Shown: positions 1 to 9,290, counted from the first letter of the stretch. The stretch is 56,528 nt of DNA from Peptostreptococcaceae bacterium (GCA_029983575.1 JASBZE010000001.1:1-56528); one strand, 5' to 3'. Numbers and translations are program-made. Notes: a model not told the origin generated them from the letters alone.

Positions 1-20
1 ATAATGTAAACTATAATGTG

Positions 21-713
21 TTATTTTACATCGGCTAACATGATTTGCTCAAGTTTAAGTGGCTCGATATACTCACCGTTCATATAAGCTCTCATATTAC
101 CGCCTGAAATTTCGTCGATAAGAGCGATGTGTTTATCTTCTCCAACCCTACCAAATTCAAACTTGATATCATATAGATCAAGGTTTTTCTTTTTAAGTTC
201 ATCCTTAACGACTTCAGCAATCTTCTTAGTATTTTCTACTAGAACTTCATATTCATCCTTAGTCATTATATCTAACATCTCTAAAGCGTCTGAAGTGATT
301 AGAGGGTCGTTTCTATCATCGTCTTTTAGTGTTATTTCAACATATGCATCTAGGTCTTGACCTTCTTCAGCGTACATTCCATATCTTCTCATAAAAGAAC
401 CAACTGCCTTATATCTACAAATTACCTCTACACCCTTACCGAAAACTTCAGCAGGTTTAACGATCATAGTCCTCTCATCGATATCTGAACTTACGTAGTG
501 AGTTGGGATTCCCATAGAGTTTAGTTTTTCATAGAAAAACTTAGTTAGCATTACAGCTGCTCTACCAGCGCCTTCCATAGTAAGTCCAACAGTATTTGCA
601 CCTGGATCAAAAACACCATCGACACCGGTAACGTCATCTTTGAATTTTAGTAGGTAATTACCGTCTTCCATTTTGTATACGTCTTTTGTTTTTCCTGTGT
701 AAATAAGTTCCAT
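21..713 (-). CDS. purC: Phosphoribosylaminoimidazole-succinocarboxamide synthase (SAICAR synthetase)
   Basis: Cytosolic purine-biosynthesis enzyme that joins CAIR and aspartate using ATP to give SAICAR. The 230-residue product has the family's usual length. It shows the N-terminal nucleotide-binding segment (YTGKTKDVY, residues 5-13), a central EVICRYKAVGSFMRRYG block and the C-terminal LIDEISGGNMR block. An in-frame start lies 15 bases upstream, but GGAGGG sits about 6 bases before the ATG at 713, so I use that one. It follows ychF on the same strand after 23 bases and is probably co-transcribed. No other pur gene is in view, although more could lie beyond the left edge. Confidence 0.95.
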   Translation of the reverse strand: MELIYTGKTKDVYKMEDGNYLLKFKDDVTGVDGVFDPGANTVGLTMEGAGRAAVMLTKFFYEKLNSMGIPTHYVSSDIDERTMIVKPAEVFGKGVEVICRYKAVGSFMRRYGMYAEEGQDLDAYVEITLKDDDRNDPLITSDALEMLDIMTKDEYEVLVENTKKIAEVVKDELKKKNLDLYDIKFEFGRVGEDKHIALIDEISGGNMRAYMNGEYIEPLKLEQIMLADVK

Positions 714-736
714 TTTTTCCCTCCACAAAATATATT

Positions 737-1834
737 TTATACGTTAAATCTAAAGAGTATTACATCTCCATCTTTAACGACATAGTCTTTTCCTTCGAGT
801 CTTACCTTACCTTTTTCCTTAGCTGCTGCCATTGAGCCAGCTTCTACAAGGTCGTCGTAGGTTATTGTCTCCGCCCTGATAAATCCTCTTTCTATATCAG
901 AGTGTATCTTTCCTCCAGCTTCAGGTGCCTTAGATCCATTTTTAATCGTCCAAGCCCTTACTTCTTGCTCACCGGCTGTCAAAAATGATATTAAACCTAG
1001 TAAGTGGTATGACGCTCTGATTAGCTTATCTAAACCTGATTGTGAAAGTCCTAGGGTTTCTAAAAACTCTAGCTTTTCTTCATCGGTTTCAAGTTCTGAT
1101 ATCTCTGCTTCGATTTGCGCACATATTACGACAACATCTGATCCTTCAGAAGCAGCAAACTCCCTAACTCTTTGAACCATTTCATTTGAGTTACCGTCAT
1201 CGGCCAAATCGTCTTCAGACACGTTGGCTACGTAAATTACCGGTTTATATGTAAGTAGGTTTAACGAGTTTACAAATGGTATGTCATCATCGTTAAATTC
1301 CATAGTCCTTGCAGTTTTTCCGCCTTCAAGGGTCTTTATAATATCTTCAATAATATTTAATTCCTTTAACAAACTCTTGTCGGCCTTAGCTGCCTTTTTT
1401 GTTTTTTGAACCCTTCTCTCCAAGATCTCTATATCGGAAAAAATCAACTCAAGGTTTATCGTCTCTATGTCCTTTAGGGGATCCACAGCTCCGTCGACGT
1501 GAACGACGTTTGAATCTTCAAAACACCTAACGACGTGAACTATTGAATCGACCTCTCTAATATTTGACAAAAACTTGTTTCCAAGTCCCTCACCCTTAGA
1601 AGCTCCCCTAACAAGCCCGGCTATATCACAAAACTCTATAGCTGTTTGTACTATCTTTTTTGAATTATACATATCCTTTAAAACGTTAAGCCTCTTATCC
1701 GGCACTGCAACTACGCCGATGTTTGGATCTATAGTGCAAAATGGATAGTTGGCTGATTCCGCACCTGCCTGTGTTATGGCATTAAAAAGGGTACTCTTAC
1801 CGACATTTGGTAGTCCCACTATTCCTAATTTCAT
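737..1834 (-). CDS. ychF: Redox-regulated ATPase YchF (Obg-family)
   Basis: OBG-family P-loop protein that binds ATP rather than GTP and associates with ribosomes; its cellular role is only partly understood. Visible are the P-loop GLPNVGKST (residues 7-15), a DIAGLVRGASKGEGLGNKFL switch region, and NVSE in place of the GTPase NKxD, which is the known family signature for ATP preference. A coiled-coil insert and a C-terminal TGS-like domain (from about residue 280) follow. The 365-residue length is normal. The start is supported by GGAG about 7 bases upstream. The gene diverges from the peptidase operon to its right. Confidence 0.96.
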   Translation of the reverse strand: MKLGIVGLPNVGKSTLFNAITQAGAESANYPFCTIDPNIGVVAVPDKRLNVLKDMYNSKKIVQTAIEFCDIAGLVRGASKGEGLGNKFLSNIREVDSIVHVVRCFEDSNVVHVDGAVDPLKDIETINLELIFSDIEILERRVQKTKKAAKADKSLLKELNIIEDIIKTLEGGKTARTMEFNDDDIPFVNSLNLLTYKPVIYVANVSEDDLADDGNSNEMVQRVREFAASEGSDVVVICAQIEAEISELETDEEKLEFLETLGLSQSGLDKLIRASYHLLGLISFLTAGEQEVRAWTIKNGSKAPEAGGKIHSDIERGFIRAETITYDDLVEAGSMAAAKEKGKVRLEGKDYVVKDGDVILFRFNV

Positions 1835-2184
1835 TGTTTCAACTCCTATACTATATTTAAACTATTATTTTATAACTATCCTATGAAGTTCGTTTAAAAA
1901 ATTGACCACTGCTCACATATAAAAAAAGAACATAGCTCATTTATAAATACGCGAACTTTATTCGCAAAAAAACACGAACATTTTACATAGATTTCTTTAT
2001 AATACATTAAAATTATACCATAAAAGAGTAAATTTAAAAATGATTTCGTTTTAAATGTATGTAGAAATAACTTAAGTATGTAAATTAGTCATGTATAATT
2101 AATTTAGACAGTAATATTTAGCAGATAAAAATAAAGGTGTAAAATTCTTCTATTAAGTGTAAAATATACATATGGAGGTAGGAT
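1835..2184. promoter_or_regulatory. Divergent intergenic region between ychF and the M16 peptidase pair
   Basis: A 350-base AT-rich gap with no convincing ORF. For the rightward operon, TATAAT stands at 2094-2099 with only a poor -35. For ychF, the minus strand reads TATAAT at 2017-2012, also with a weak -35. A short inverted repeat, GCGAA-CTTTA-TTCGC (1951-1965), lies in the middle, with a related CGAAC at 1974-1978. These could be operator half-sites, but I cannot assign a regulator. Confidence 0.4.
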
Positions 2185-3471
2185 ATGAAAAATATACTTG
2201 AAGAAAAAAATATAAAGGTAAAAGAATTATATAAAGATGTAAATTTGATTACAATTAAAGAAGATAAATTTAAAACGAATCTAATATCCGTGGTACTTGA
2301 GAGGCCACTTGAAAGAGAGGAAATTACCTTAAACACATTAATAACTGAGGTAATTAAAAAAGGCAGTAGAAAATACCCTAGTACCACTGACATTCAGAGA
2401 AAGTCAAAAGAAATGTACAACTCAGTATTTTTTACAAACTGCTCAAAAAAAGCTGAGAGGCATGAATTGGAATTTAGCTTGGTATTTCCAAACGACAGGT
2501 ATTTAGATGAGTCTATTTTTGATGAGGCCGTTGATTTTTTAATATCGATGATCTTAGATCCATTAGTTGAAGATGGAGGTTTTTCTAAGAAAATAGTAGA
2601 TCTAGAAATAGAGAACTTGAGACTTCAGATTATGGCGGAAATAAACGACAAGAGTTCTCTAGCTTTAAATAGGTTACTAGAGAATATGTGTAATGGCGAA
2701 AGATATGGGCTCAATGGTCTGGGATACTTACAAGATCTAGATTCCATTGACGAGAAAAAGCTATATGAACATTACAAGAAAGTCATAAGCACTTCTAGGA
2801 TTAAGATTTTCGCCGAGGGAGATGTAGATGTTGATAGAATAGCGAAGATATTTGAAAAAAAATTTAAAGTAGATAGATCTGAACCTGTAAAAATAGAAAG
2901 AGAAAAATATATAAGAAAAAAAGGTGAGATAAGATACGTAGAAGATGTGGAAGACGTCACACAGGCTAGGCTACTCATAGGTTTGGCAGGAAATACAGAT
3001 ATACAAGATGCAGAAAAATACTTCCCACTTCAATTGGGAAACTATATATTCGGAGGAGGGGCTTCCTCAATATTATTCAATAACGTCAGAGAGGAAAACT
3101 CCCTTTGTTATTCCATTGGTTCAGGTATTCATCAACTTAAGAGTCTTATAATAGTTTCTGCAGGTATAGATTACAAAAATTATAAAAAAGCTCTAGACCT
3201 TATATTGTTAGACTTAGAAAAAATGAAAAACGGGGATTTTTCCGACGTAGATATTGAAAATGCAAAGAGTATGTTGACAAACAGCTACAGTATGGCAACT
3301 GACGCAATTGCCGGAAAGACAAATTTTATAAACGGAGAAATCATATCTAACACTTTTAGAACTCCGGAATATGTAATCGAGTGTATAAACAAGGTAACTA
3401 GAGAAGAGATTATAGAGGCTTTTAAAAATGTAAATGTAGAGACTGTATATCTGATGAGAGGAGAGATGTAG
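2185..3471 (+). CDS. M16-family peptidase-like protein, inactive subunit (YmfF/YfmF type)
   Basis: A 428-residue member of the insulinase (M16) fold. The zinc motif HxxEH is absent from the N-terminal region, as expected for the non-catalytic partner of a two-subunit M16 enzyme. Database annotation usually calls this family an EF-P 5-aminopentanol modification-associated protein (YmfF, often written YfmF). That role is family knowledge from Bacillus, not shown here. GGAGG lies 6 bases before the ATG. Its stop abuts the start of the catalytic partner downstream, so the two are very likely translated together. An older reading as a plain processing peptidase is possible. Confidence 0.85.
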   Translation: MKNILEEKNIKVKELYKDVNLITIKEDKFKTNLISVVLERPLEREEITLNTLITEVIKKGSRKYPSTTDIQRKSKEMYNSVFFTNCSKKAERHELEFSLVFPNDRYLDESIFDEAVDFLISMILDPLVEDGGFSKKIVDLEIENLRLQIMAEINDKSSLALNRLLENMCNGERYGLNGLGYLQDLDSIDEKKLYEHYKKVISTSRIKIFAEGDVDVDRIAKIFEKKFKVDRSEPVKIEREKYIRKKGEIRYVEDVEDVTQARLLIGLAGNTDIQDAEKYFPLQLGNYIFGGGASSILFNNVREENSLCYSIGSGIHQLKSLIIVSAGIDYKNYKKALDLILLDLEKMKNGDFSDVDIENAKSMLTNSYSMATDAIAGKTNFINGEIISNTFRTPEYVIECINKVTREEIIEAFKNVNVETVYLMRGEM

Positions 3472-4896
3472 ATGGATAAGATCAAATATGAGATCAAACA
3501 CTTTGATTCTATAAACGAGACCATATACCATGGTATACTCCAAAACGGTCTTGAAATATATTTTGTTCCCAAAAAGGGTTTTAAGGAAAAGTATGCGATG
3601 TTGGCAACGAGGTTTGGAGCTTTGGATTTAAATTTCATTCCTCATGGAGGTCAAAAACCTCATATGTTTAAAGCTGGAATAGCTCATTTTCTAGAACACA
3701 AGATGTTTGAGCAGCCAGATGGTTCAAATGCATTTAACAAGTTTTCCGATATGGGACTGAACGCAAATGCCTTTACCGAATACAAGATGACGGCTTATTA
3801 CTTTTCTGGAACTCAAAACTTCTTTTCTGGTTTGAATCACTTGATTAGTTATGTGAATACCCCATATTTTACTGAGGAGAACGTCGAAAAAGAAAAGGGG
3901 ATAATAATTCAGGAGATGAAGATGTATGAGGATAATCCGTATTCGATGATGTACTATAATTTACTTAGAAACCTATATGTAAATTCATATCTAAATATCG
4001 ACATCATAGGTACTGAAGAAAGTGTTAGTTCAATGAGCGTAAAAGAACTTTACGACTGTTACAATACTTTTTATAGGCCTGAGAATATGACGCTTTTTGT
4101 AGTTGGAGACCTGGATTTTGATGAAGTAGTAGAAAATGTAGTAAAATCTTATTCAAAGATTGAGGTAAATCAGAATGAACCCTTTACTTTTGAGGGAAGT
4201 GGCTTGATAGAGGGTAAGGATTTTGAAGACATCACCATTAAATTCAACGAGATGTACACTAGACCAAAGAGCATTCAACCGAGCGAACCGAGAGAAGTTG
4301 CTACGAAGGAAAAGTATTTAGACCTAGACATAGCAAACCCAATATTTATGCTTGCGATTAAAGAAAATGAAATACCGACTATGAAAGACTATATAAATCC
4401 CGCCAAAAAACAAAAGTATATAGACTTATGTAAATCTATGGGACTTAGGTTGTTGTTTGACAGGGGAAGCGAAATACATAACGATTTGTACGATAGAGGA
4501 TTAATCAACGACTCCTTTTCTTTTTCATACACTAGCAATTTAAAATACGGATTTGCTATGGCACTTGGGGAGACCAAGTATCCAGAAGAAGTAGTAGGTG
4601 CACTTAAAGAAATAATTAAAAGCGATATCGAAGATAGAATAAAGTATGAGGATTTTGAGCTAGAGAAAAAGAGGTATACAGGTTCTTTTATAGCATCTAT
4701 GGATGCGATGACCAACATAGCCCATGCATTTATTTCAGGAGCTTTCGACGGGTTTAACTTTATGGACATGCTAGATTTAATAAAGAATATAAGTTTTGAA
4801 GACGTAATTAAATATACTAGGGAAATCTTAAATCTCGAGGCTTCTACTGTGCTAATAGGAAGAAAATCAATAAAAGAGGTAGCTGAAGATGAATAG
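3472..4896 (+). CDS. M16-family metallopeptidase, catalytic subunit (YmfH/YfmH type)
   Basis: Zinc metallopeptidase of the insulinase family, 474 residues. The inverted zinc motif HFLEH is at residues 72-76 and the distal glutamate ligand probably E148 (in IIIQEMKMYEDNP). This is the active partner of the gene immediately upstream; the start codon directly follows that gene's stop. In Bacillus the pair is linked to maturation of the 5-aminopentanol modification on translation factor EF-P, although the substrate remains uncertain. The last 8 bases overlap lgt, so all three genes form one operon. No signal peptide is visible, so it is likely cytosolic. Confidence 0.88.
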   Translation: MDKIKYEIKHFDSINETIYHGILQNGLEIYFVPKKGFKEKYAMLATRFGALDLNFIPHGGQKPHMFKAGIAHFLEHKMFEQPDGSNAFNKFSDMGLNANAFTEYKMTAYYFSGTQNFFSGLNHLISYVNTPYFTEENVEKEKGIIIQEMKMYEDNPYSMMYYNLLRNLYVNSYLNIDIIGTEESVSSMSVKELYDCYNTFYRPENMTLFVVGDLDFDEVVENVVKSYSKIEVNQNEPFTFEGSGLIEGKDFEDITIKFNEMYTRPKSIQPSEPREVATKEKYLDLDIANPIFMLAIKENEIPTMKDYINPAKKQKYIDLCKSMGLRLLFDRGSEIHNDLYDRGLINDSFSFSYTSNLKYGFAMALGETKYPEEVVGALKEIIKSDIEDRIKYEDFELEKKRYTGSFIASMDAMTNIAHAFISGAFDGFNFMDMLDLIKNISFEDVIKYTREILNLEASTVLIGRKSIKEVAEDE

Positions 4897-5632
4897 AGTA
4901 GCTTTTACAGTATTCGGCGTCGATATAATGTGGTATGGAATCCTCATAGGAATAGGTATGGCAATCGCGATATACATAGCCTTAAAAGAGGCGAGGAGAA
5001 AGGGTCTAGATGAAGATAAGATATTAAATGCCGTGATAATTGCTATTCCTGTGGGCGTTGTCTGCGCTAGACTTTACTACGTTGTATTTAGCTGGGATTA
5101 TTACGGTTCAAACCCATCTGAAATACTTGATATCAGGGGTGGAGGCCTTGCGATTCACGGAGGTCTTATCGGTGGTATAGTTTCAGCTTACATATACAGC
5201 AGGGCAAAAAATCTGAATTTCTTAAAGCTTGCAGACACCCTTTTACTAGGAGTTCCTATTGCTCAAGCAATTGGTAGATGGGGAAATTTCATCAATGGAG
5301 AGGCTCACGGTGGTCCTACAAACCTACCGTGGGCGATTACTGTAGATGGAACTAAGGTACATCCGACGTTTTTATATGAATCCCTGTGGAATATAATTGT
5401 CTTTATAATATTATTTTTAAGGAGAAAAAAGAGTAAATTTGATGGGGAGATTACATTTTTATATATTTCTCTATATTCTATAGGCAGGTTTTTTATAGAA
5501 GGTCTGAGGACGGATTCTTTAATGCTAGGTCCCTTGAGGATGGCACAGGTTATTAGCCTGGTGTTTATCCTAGTGGGGGTAGTGGGATATTTTATCATGA
5601 AAAAGAAAAATGGAGGTAGAAATGGAGTTTAA
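4889..5632 (+). CDS. lgt: Prolipoprotein diacylglyceryl transferase
   Basis: Integral membrane enzyme that moves diacylglycerol from phosphatidylglycerol to the lipobox cysteine of prolipoproteins, the first step of lipoprotein maturation. The 247-residue protein has about seven hydrophobic segments. It carries the motif HGGL (H90), the signature GRWGNFINGE (R130, N133) and a late YSIGRFFIEGLRTD block, matching the essential His, Arg, Asn, Tyr and Arg of the E. coli enzyme. Its 5' end overlaps the peptidase gene by 8 bases and its 3' end overlaps rsmH by 11 bases, indicating tight translational coupling. Confidence 0.96.
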   Translation: MNRVAFTVFGVDIMWYGILIGIGMAIAIYIALKEARRKGLDEDKILNAVIIAIPVGVVCARLYYVVFSWDYYGSNPSEILDIRGGGLAIHGGLIGGIVSAYIYSRAKNLNFLKLADTLLLGVPIAQAIGRWGNFINGEAHGGPTNLPWAITVDGTKVHPTFLYESLWNIIVFIILFLRRKKSKFDGEITFLYISLYSIGRFFIEGLRTDSLMLGPLRMAQVISLVFILVGVVGYFIMKKKNGGRNGV

Positions 5633-6554
5633 TCATGTTTCTGTACTCTTGAATGAGTGTATCGAAGGGCTTAATATTAAGCCGGACGGAATTTACGTGG
5701 ACTGTACCCTAGGGGGTGCAGGACACTCTAAAGAAATAGCAAAACGCCTTGAAAATGGAAGGTTAATTTGCTTTGATCAAGATAAAAATGCAATCGAGGT
5801 CGCTAAGGAGAGACTTGCAGAATTTGGTGAGAAGGTCATCTTGGTCAGGAGTAATTTTGAGAATATATATGATGAACTAAATGCTCTGGGATATACAAAA
5901 GTCGACGGTATACTTGCTGACCTAGGCGTTTCCTCTCATCAATTAGATGAGGAAGAGAGGGGTTTTTCTTATATGGCTGATGCGATTCTTGACATGAGGA
6001 TGGACGACAGACAGGAGTTAGACGCTAGGTACGTTGTAAATAATTACAGCACCGAAGATCTAACTAGGATTATAAGTGACTACGGCGAGGAAAGATGGGC
6101 TAAGAGGATAGCCGAGTTTATTTCCGATTACAGAAGCGACAAGGAAATAAAAACTACTGGGGAGTTAGTCGATATAATTAAGAGGGCGATTCCTAAAAAG
6201 GCGAGACAAGATGGTCCCCACCCTGCAAAGAGAACATTTCAAGCTATTAGGATAGAGGTAAATGACGAGCTTGGTGTAATAGAGAGGTTGTTGGACCAAG
6301 CGGTAGACATACTTGCAAAGGGAGGTAGAATATGTATCATAACTTTCCATTCGCTTGAAGATAGAATAGTAAAAAACAAGTTCAAATACTTTGAGCAGGA
6401 TTGTATATGTCCTCCTGAGTTACCGTTTTGTAATTGTGACAAGAAAAAAGAGGTAAAGATAATAACGAGAAAGCCGATTCTACCATCCAAAGAAGAGGTT
6501 CATAACAATCCTAGGTCAAGGAGTGCAAAACTTAGGATAGCAGAAAAAATATAA
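5622..6554 (+). CDS. rsmH: 16S rRNA (cytosine1402-N4)-methyltransferase
   Basis: SAM-dependent methyltransferase (old name mraW) acting on C1402 of 16S rRNA. The 310-residue product has the SAM-binding motif CTLGGAGHS near residues 28-36, a DLGVSSHQLD block, the ARQDGPHPAKRTFQAIRIEVN motif region and a cysteine-rich CICPPELPFCNC near the C-terminus. I choose the ATG at 5622 because GGAGG precedes it by 5 bases; an in-frame upstream start would place four extra residues inside the ribosome-binding site. In most relatives rsmH follows mraZ and precedes ftsL and pbpB. Neither neighbour is present here. Confidence 0.96.
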   Translation: MEFNHVSVLLNECIEGLNIKPDGIYVDCTLGGAGHSKEIAKRLENGRLICFDQDKNAIEVAKERLAEFGEKVILVRSNFENIYDELNALGYTKVDGILADLGVSSHQLDEEERGFSYMADAILDMRMDDRQELDARYVVNNYSTEDLTRIISDYGEERWAKRIAEFISDYRSDKEIKTTGELVDIIKRAIPKKARQDGPHPAKRTFQAIRIEVNDELGVIERLLDQAVDILAKGGRICIITFHSLEDRIVKNKFKYFEQDCICPPELPFCNCDKKKEVKIITRKPILPSKEEVHNNPRSRSAKLRIAEKI

Positions 6555-6651
6555 TCTAATCCATCAAATATTCGGTTTTTTAGCATAAATTAGCTAAGTT
6601 TAACGTTTGTGAATAGGCTAGGTTGACATAGGCGGGCTAGGCTTAAAATTA

Positions 6652-6680
6652 TGGACAAAAATATAAAAATCTGATAAAAT
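6652..6680 (+). promoter_or_regulatory. Promoter for the murF-mraY operon
   Basis: TGGACA (6652-6657), a 17-base spacer and TAAAAT (6675-6680) with an upstream TG one base away (extended -10). A second -35-like TTGACA occurs at 6623-6628. It lies in the 166-base gap where ftsL and pbpB would normally be, and murF starts 40 bases downstream. Confidence 0.6.
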
Positions 6681-6720
6681 ATAAAATGTTGCAGTATAAA
6701 CATAAACAAGGAGCATATAT

Positions 6721-8139
6721 ATGATAGAGATGTCGATTAGAAAAATTGCTGACTATATGTCTGGCAATTTGGTCAGTAATAATGAAAAGGCGAGCCTAGT
6801 TGATGTTGTAATTGACAGTAGGCTTGCAAACAAAGACGCATTATTTATTTCTATAATCGGGGAGAATACTGACGGACACAAATACTTGAAATCTGCATAC
6901 GATAATGGTTGCAGGTGTTTTGTCGTCCAAAAAAACAACGGTAATTACAATGATTTTAAGCGTTCGTTGCGTGATGAAATAAATGACATAAGTTTTATAG
7001 AGGTTGATGATACAGAAATAGCTCTTGGAAATTTAGCCAGGGAATACAGAAAGCTTTTTGATCTTAAAGTAATTGGAGTGACTGGAAGTGTAGGAAAAAC
7101 ATCTACCAGGGACTTTATATTCTCTGTGTTAAACCATAAATTCAAGACATTAAAAAATGAAAAAAACTACAACAATCAATTTGGAGTGCCGCTAACCATT
7201 TTAAAGCTAGACGATAGCTATGAGGTTGCGGTAATTGAGATGGGTATGACTGGTCTGGGAGAGATTGAATATCTAAAGGATATTGTCAATCCTGAAATTG
7301 GAGTTATAACTTTGATAGGAACTTCTCATATAGAAAAACTTGGAAGTAGGGAAAATATATTGAGGGCTAAGATGGAAATAGCCAAGGGATTTGATGAAAA
7401 CAACACCCTCATCCTAAATGGAGATGACGAGTACCTAGAAACTGTAAGGTATATTTCGCCTACTTACAAGGTAAAATACTTCGGGTCAGGGCTTGCAAAT
7501 GACGTATCTTTAATCAAGGTCAACGATTCAGTCGAGAGGACGTCTTTTACGATAAAATACGACGGAGAAAAGTATAAATTTGAAATTCCAGTAGCTGGCT
7601 ATCACAATGTTTTTAATGCTATGTCAGCTATTTTGTGCGGCTTGGAATTTAATATGACCATGGAAGAAATCAGAGAGGGCCTACTTAATTTCAAGCCAAC
7701 TGATATGAGGCAGGAGATCATTAAAACTAAAAAGTATGTCGTTATAAACGACGCCTACAATGCGAGCCTAGATTCTATGATAGCGGCTTTAAATGTACTT
7801 TCTATCGCCAAGGGTAGAAAAGTTGCTATATTGGGAGATATGTTTGAGCTAGGAAATTTTGCTGAACAGTCACATAGAAATGTCGGAAAAAAGGTCGCTT
7901 TTTCCTCAGATAAGCTCATCACAGTAGGACAATTGTCTAAGTTTATAGGAGAAGAGGCTATGACAAATGGTCTGTTCTTCGATGACTGTGTACATTTTGA
8001 TAAGAAAGAAGACCTTATAAAAAATATAGAAAAATATATTGAAGATGGAGACACTATCTTAGTCAAGGCATCTAGAGGGATGGGTCTTGAAGAGGTAGTT
8101 GAAAGGCTCGTAGAAATAGGAGGAGGTCAAAATGATTAA
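6721..8139 (+). CDS. murF: UDP-N-acetylmuramoyl-tripeptide--D-alanyl-D-alanine ligase
   Basis: Cytosolic Mur ligase that adds D-Ala-D-Ala to the UDP-MurNAc-tripeptide. The 472-residue protein has the N-terminal substrate domain, the ATP loop GVTGSVGKTST (residues 119-129), the NEKNYNNQFGVPLTI block and EMGMTGLGEI. These are typical of MurF rather than MurE. AAGGAG lies 7 bases before the ATG. The gene begins its own transcription unit and overlaps mraY by 8 bases. murE, usually adjacent, is not in the window. Confidence 0.95.
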   Translation: MIEMSIRKIADYMSGNLVSNNEKASLVDVVIDSRLANKDALFISIIGENTDGHKYLKSAYDNGCRCFVVQKNNGNYNDFKRSLRDEINDISFIEVDDTEIALGNLAREYRKLFDLKVIGVTGSVGKTSTRDFIFSVLNHKFKTLKNEKNYNNQFGVPLTILKLDDSYEVAVIEMGMTGLGEIEYLKDIVNPEIGVITLIGTSHIEKLGSRENILRAKMEIAKGFDENNTLILNGDDEYLETVRYISPTYKVKYFGSGLANDVSLIKVNDSVERTSFTIKYDGEKYKFEIPVAGYHNVFNAMSAILCGLEFNMTMEEIREGLLNFKPTDMRQEIIKTKKYVVINDAYNASLDSMIAALNVLSIAKGRKVAILGDMFELGNFAEQSHRNVGKKVAFSSDKLITVGQLSKFIGEEAMTNGLFFDDCVHFDKKEDLIKNIEKYIEDGDTILVKASRGMGLEEVVERLVEIGGGQND

Positions 8140-9097
8140 TATGGCGGAGTTAACATTTACAGTATTGATTTCATTCTTACTGATGTTAATCATGGGACCT
8201 ATATTTATACCGCTGCTAACTAAGTTTAAGTTTGGGCAGACAATAAGAGAAGAGGGGCCAAAATCACATATGATCAAGTCTGGGACTCCTACTATGGGTG
8301 GAATCATGATGATAATTGCCATTTTGTTAGCGGTTATTATAAAAGTCAGGCTTAACATAAATATGGTAGTCGGCTTGTTATCCATAGTCGGTTTTGGACT
8401 TATAGGATTTTTAGATGACTTTTTAAAGATTAAAAACTCTAGAAATCTAGGACTTAGGGCATATCAAAAGATAGTGCTACAGTTAGCCCTTTCATTTATA
8501 ATAGCGATGTTTAGGTATAAGACATCTATAAACTCAACACAGTTAACCGTTCCATTTACGTCATTTATACTGAACTTAGGGTTTATGTACGTTCCGGTTA
8601 TGATGTTTATTATAATAGCTACGGTCAATGCAGTTAACTTGAGTGATGGTTTAGATGGACTTGCTTCAAGTATAACATCTGTAGTTTCAGTTTTTTATCT
8701 GATAATGGCAGTTGTATTATTTAACAATATGGACGTCGGAATACTGAGTGCAGCGACATTTGGTGCCTGCCTTGGATTTTTGTGTTTCAACATAAATCCT
8801 GCCAAGGTGTTTATGGGGGATACGGGTTCTATGGCTCTCGGTGGAGCAGTTGTAGCCTTTGCTGTTTTTACAAATACAGCACTTCTAATACCTTTTATCG
8901 GAGGTATATACTTTGCTGAGGCTCTTAGTGTAATCATACAGGTTATACACTTTAAGAGAACGGGAAGAAGAATATTTAGGATGTCGCCTCTTCATCATCA
9001 CTTTGAGCAAGGCGGATGGAAGGAGACAAAGGTCGTATCTGTATTTTTACTGGCTCAGACTATACTGGCACTTATTAGCGTGATTGCTATAATGTAA
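8132..9097 (+). CDS. mraY: Phospho-N-acetylmuramoyl-pentapeptide-transferase
   Basis: Polytopic membrane enzyme that attaches phospho-MurNAc-pentapeptide to undecaprenyl phosphate to make lipid I. It has 321 residues with about ten hydrophobic segments. Conserved blocks include GPKSHMIKSGTPTMGG, FLDDFLKI (aspartate pair), NAVNLSDGLDGLA and the HHHFE motif near the C-terminus. AGGAGG lies 5 bases before the chosen ATG; an ATG three codons later is less well placed. The last codons, TGATTGCTATAATGTAA, recur twice in the downstream intergenic repeats. Confidence 0.97.
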   Translation: MINMAELTFTVLISFLLMLIMGPIFIPLLTKFKFGQTIREEGPKSHMIKSGTPTMGGIMMIIAILLAVIIKVRLNINMVVGLLSIVGFGLIGFLDDFLKIKNSRNLGLRAYQKIVLQLALSFIIAMFRYKTSINSTQLTVPFTSFILNLGFMYVPVMMFIIIATVNAVNLSDGLDGLASSITSVVSVFYLIMAVVLFNNMDVGILSAATFGACLGFLCFNINPAKVFMGDTGSMALGGAVVAFAVFTNTALLIPFIGGIYFAEALSVIIQVIHFKRTGRRIFRMSPLHHHFEQGGWKETKVVSVFLLAQTILALISVIAIM

Positions 9098-9101
9098 TAA
9101 A

Positions 9102-9289
9102 TAATGTAATTAAGAAGATATAGTTACATTTAAGTAGGTAGTACTATGATTGCTATAATGTAATTAAAATGATATAATTACATTTCAGCAAAAACGAAAG
9201 TGTAAATGAGTAATGTAATTAAGAAGATGTAATTACATTCAAGTAGGTAGTACCATGATTGCTATAATGTAATTAAAATGATATAATTA
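9102..9289. repeat. Intergenic hairpin-repeat array between mraY and murD
   Basis: A 79-base block (9102-9180) recurs at 9211-9289 with four mismatches and no gaps. Inside, a 28-base hairpin module of two 10-base arms (AATGTAATTA and TAATTACATT or a G-U variant) around an 8-base loop appears at 9103-9130, 9157-9184 and 9212-9239. A fourth, broken copy begins at 9266. Spacing is 54-55 bases. The two blocks also copy the last 17 bases of mraY (TGATTGCTATAATGTAA, at 9081, 9147 and 9256). Confidence 0.9.
9259..9287 (+). promoter_or_regulatory. Possible murD promoter inside the repeat array
   Basis: TTGCTA (9259-9264), 17-base spacer, TATAAT (9282-9287). The same arrangement exists in the first repeat copy at 9150-9178. 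Transcription would start near 9294, inside the 5' arm of the terminator that follows, so murD transcripts from here would escape that terminator. Confidence 0.45.
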
Positions 9290-9290
9290 T

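Noticed and set aside
127..360. Plus-strand ORF opposite purC
   Set aside because: Serine-rich shadow frame with no ribosome-binding site, antisense to a well-conserved gene.
1951..1965. GCGAA-CTTTA-TTCGC as a LexA/SOS box
   Set aside because: It resembles CGAAC-N4-GTTCG but is one base short and lacks the second GTTCG; nearby genes are not SOS genes.
9102..9289. CRISPR array
   Set aside because: Units are only 54-55 bases apart with related, not unique, spacers, and the repeat is an AT-only hairpin with no cas genes nearby.
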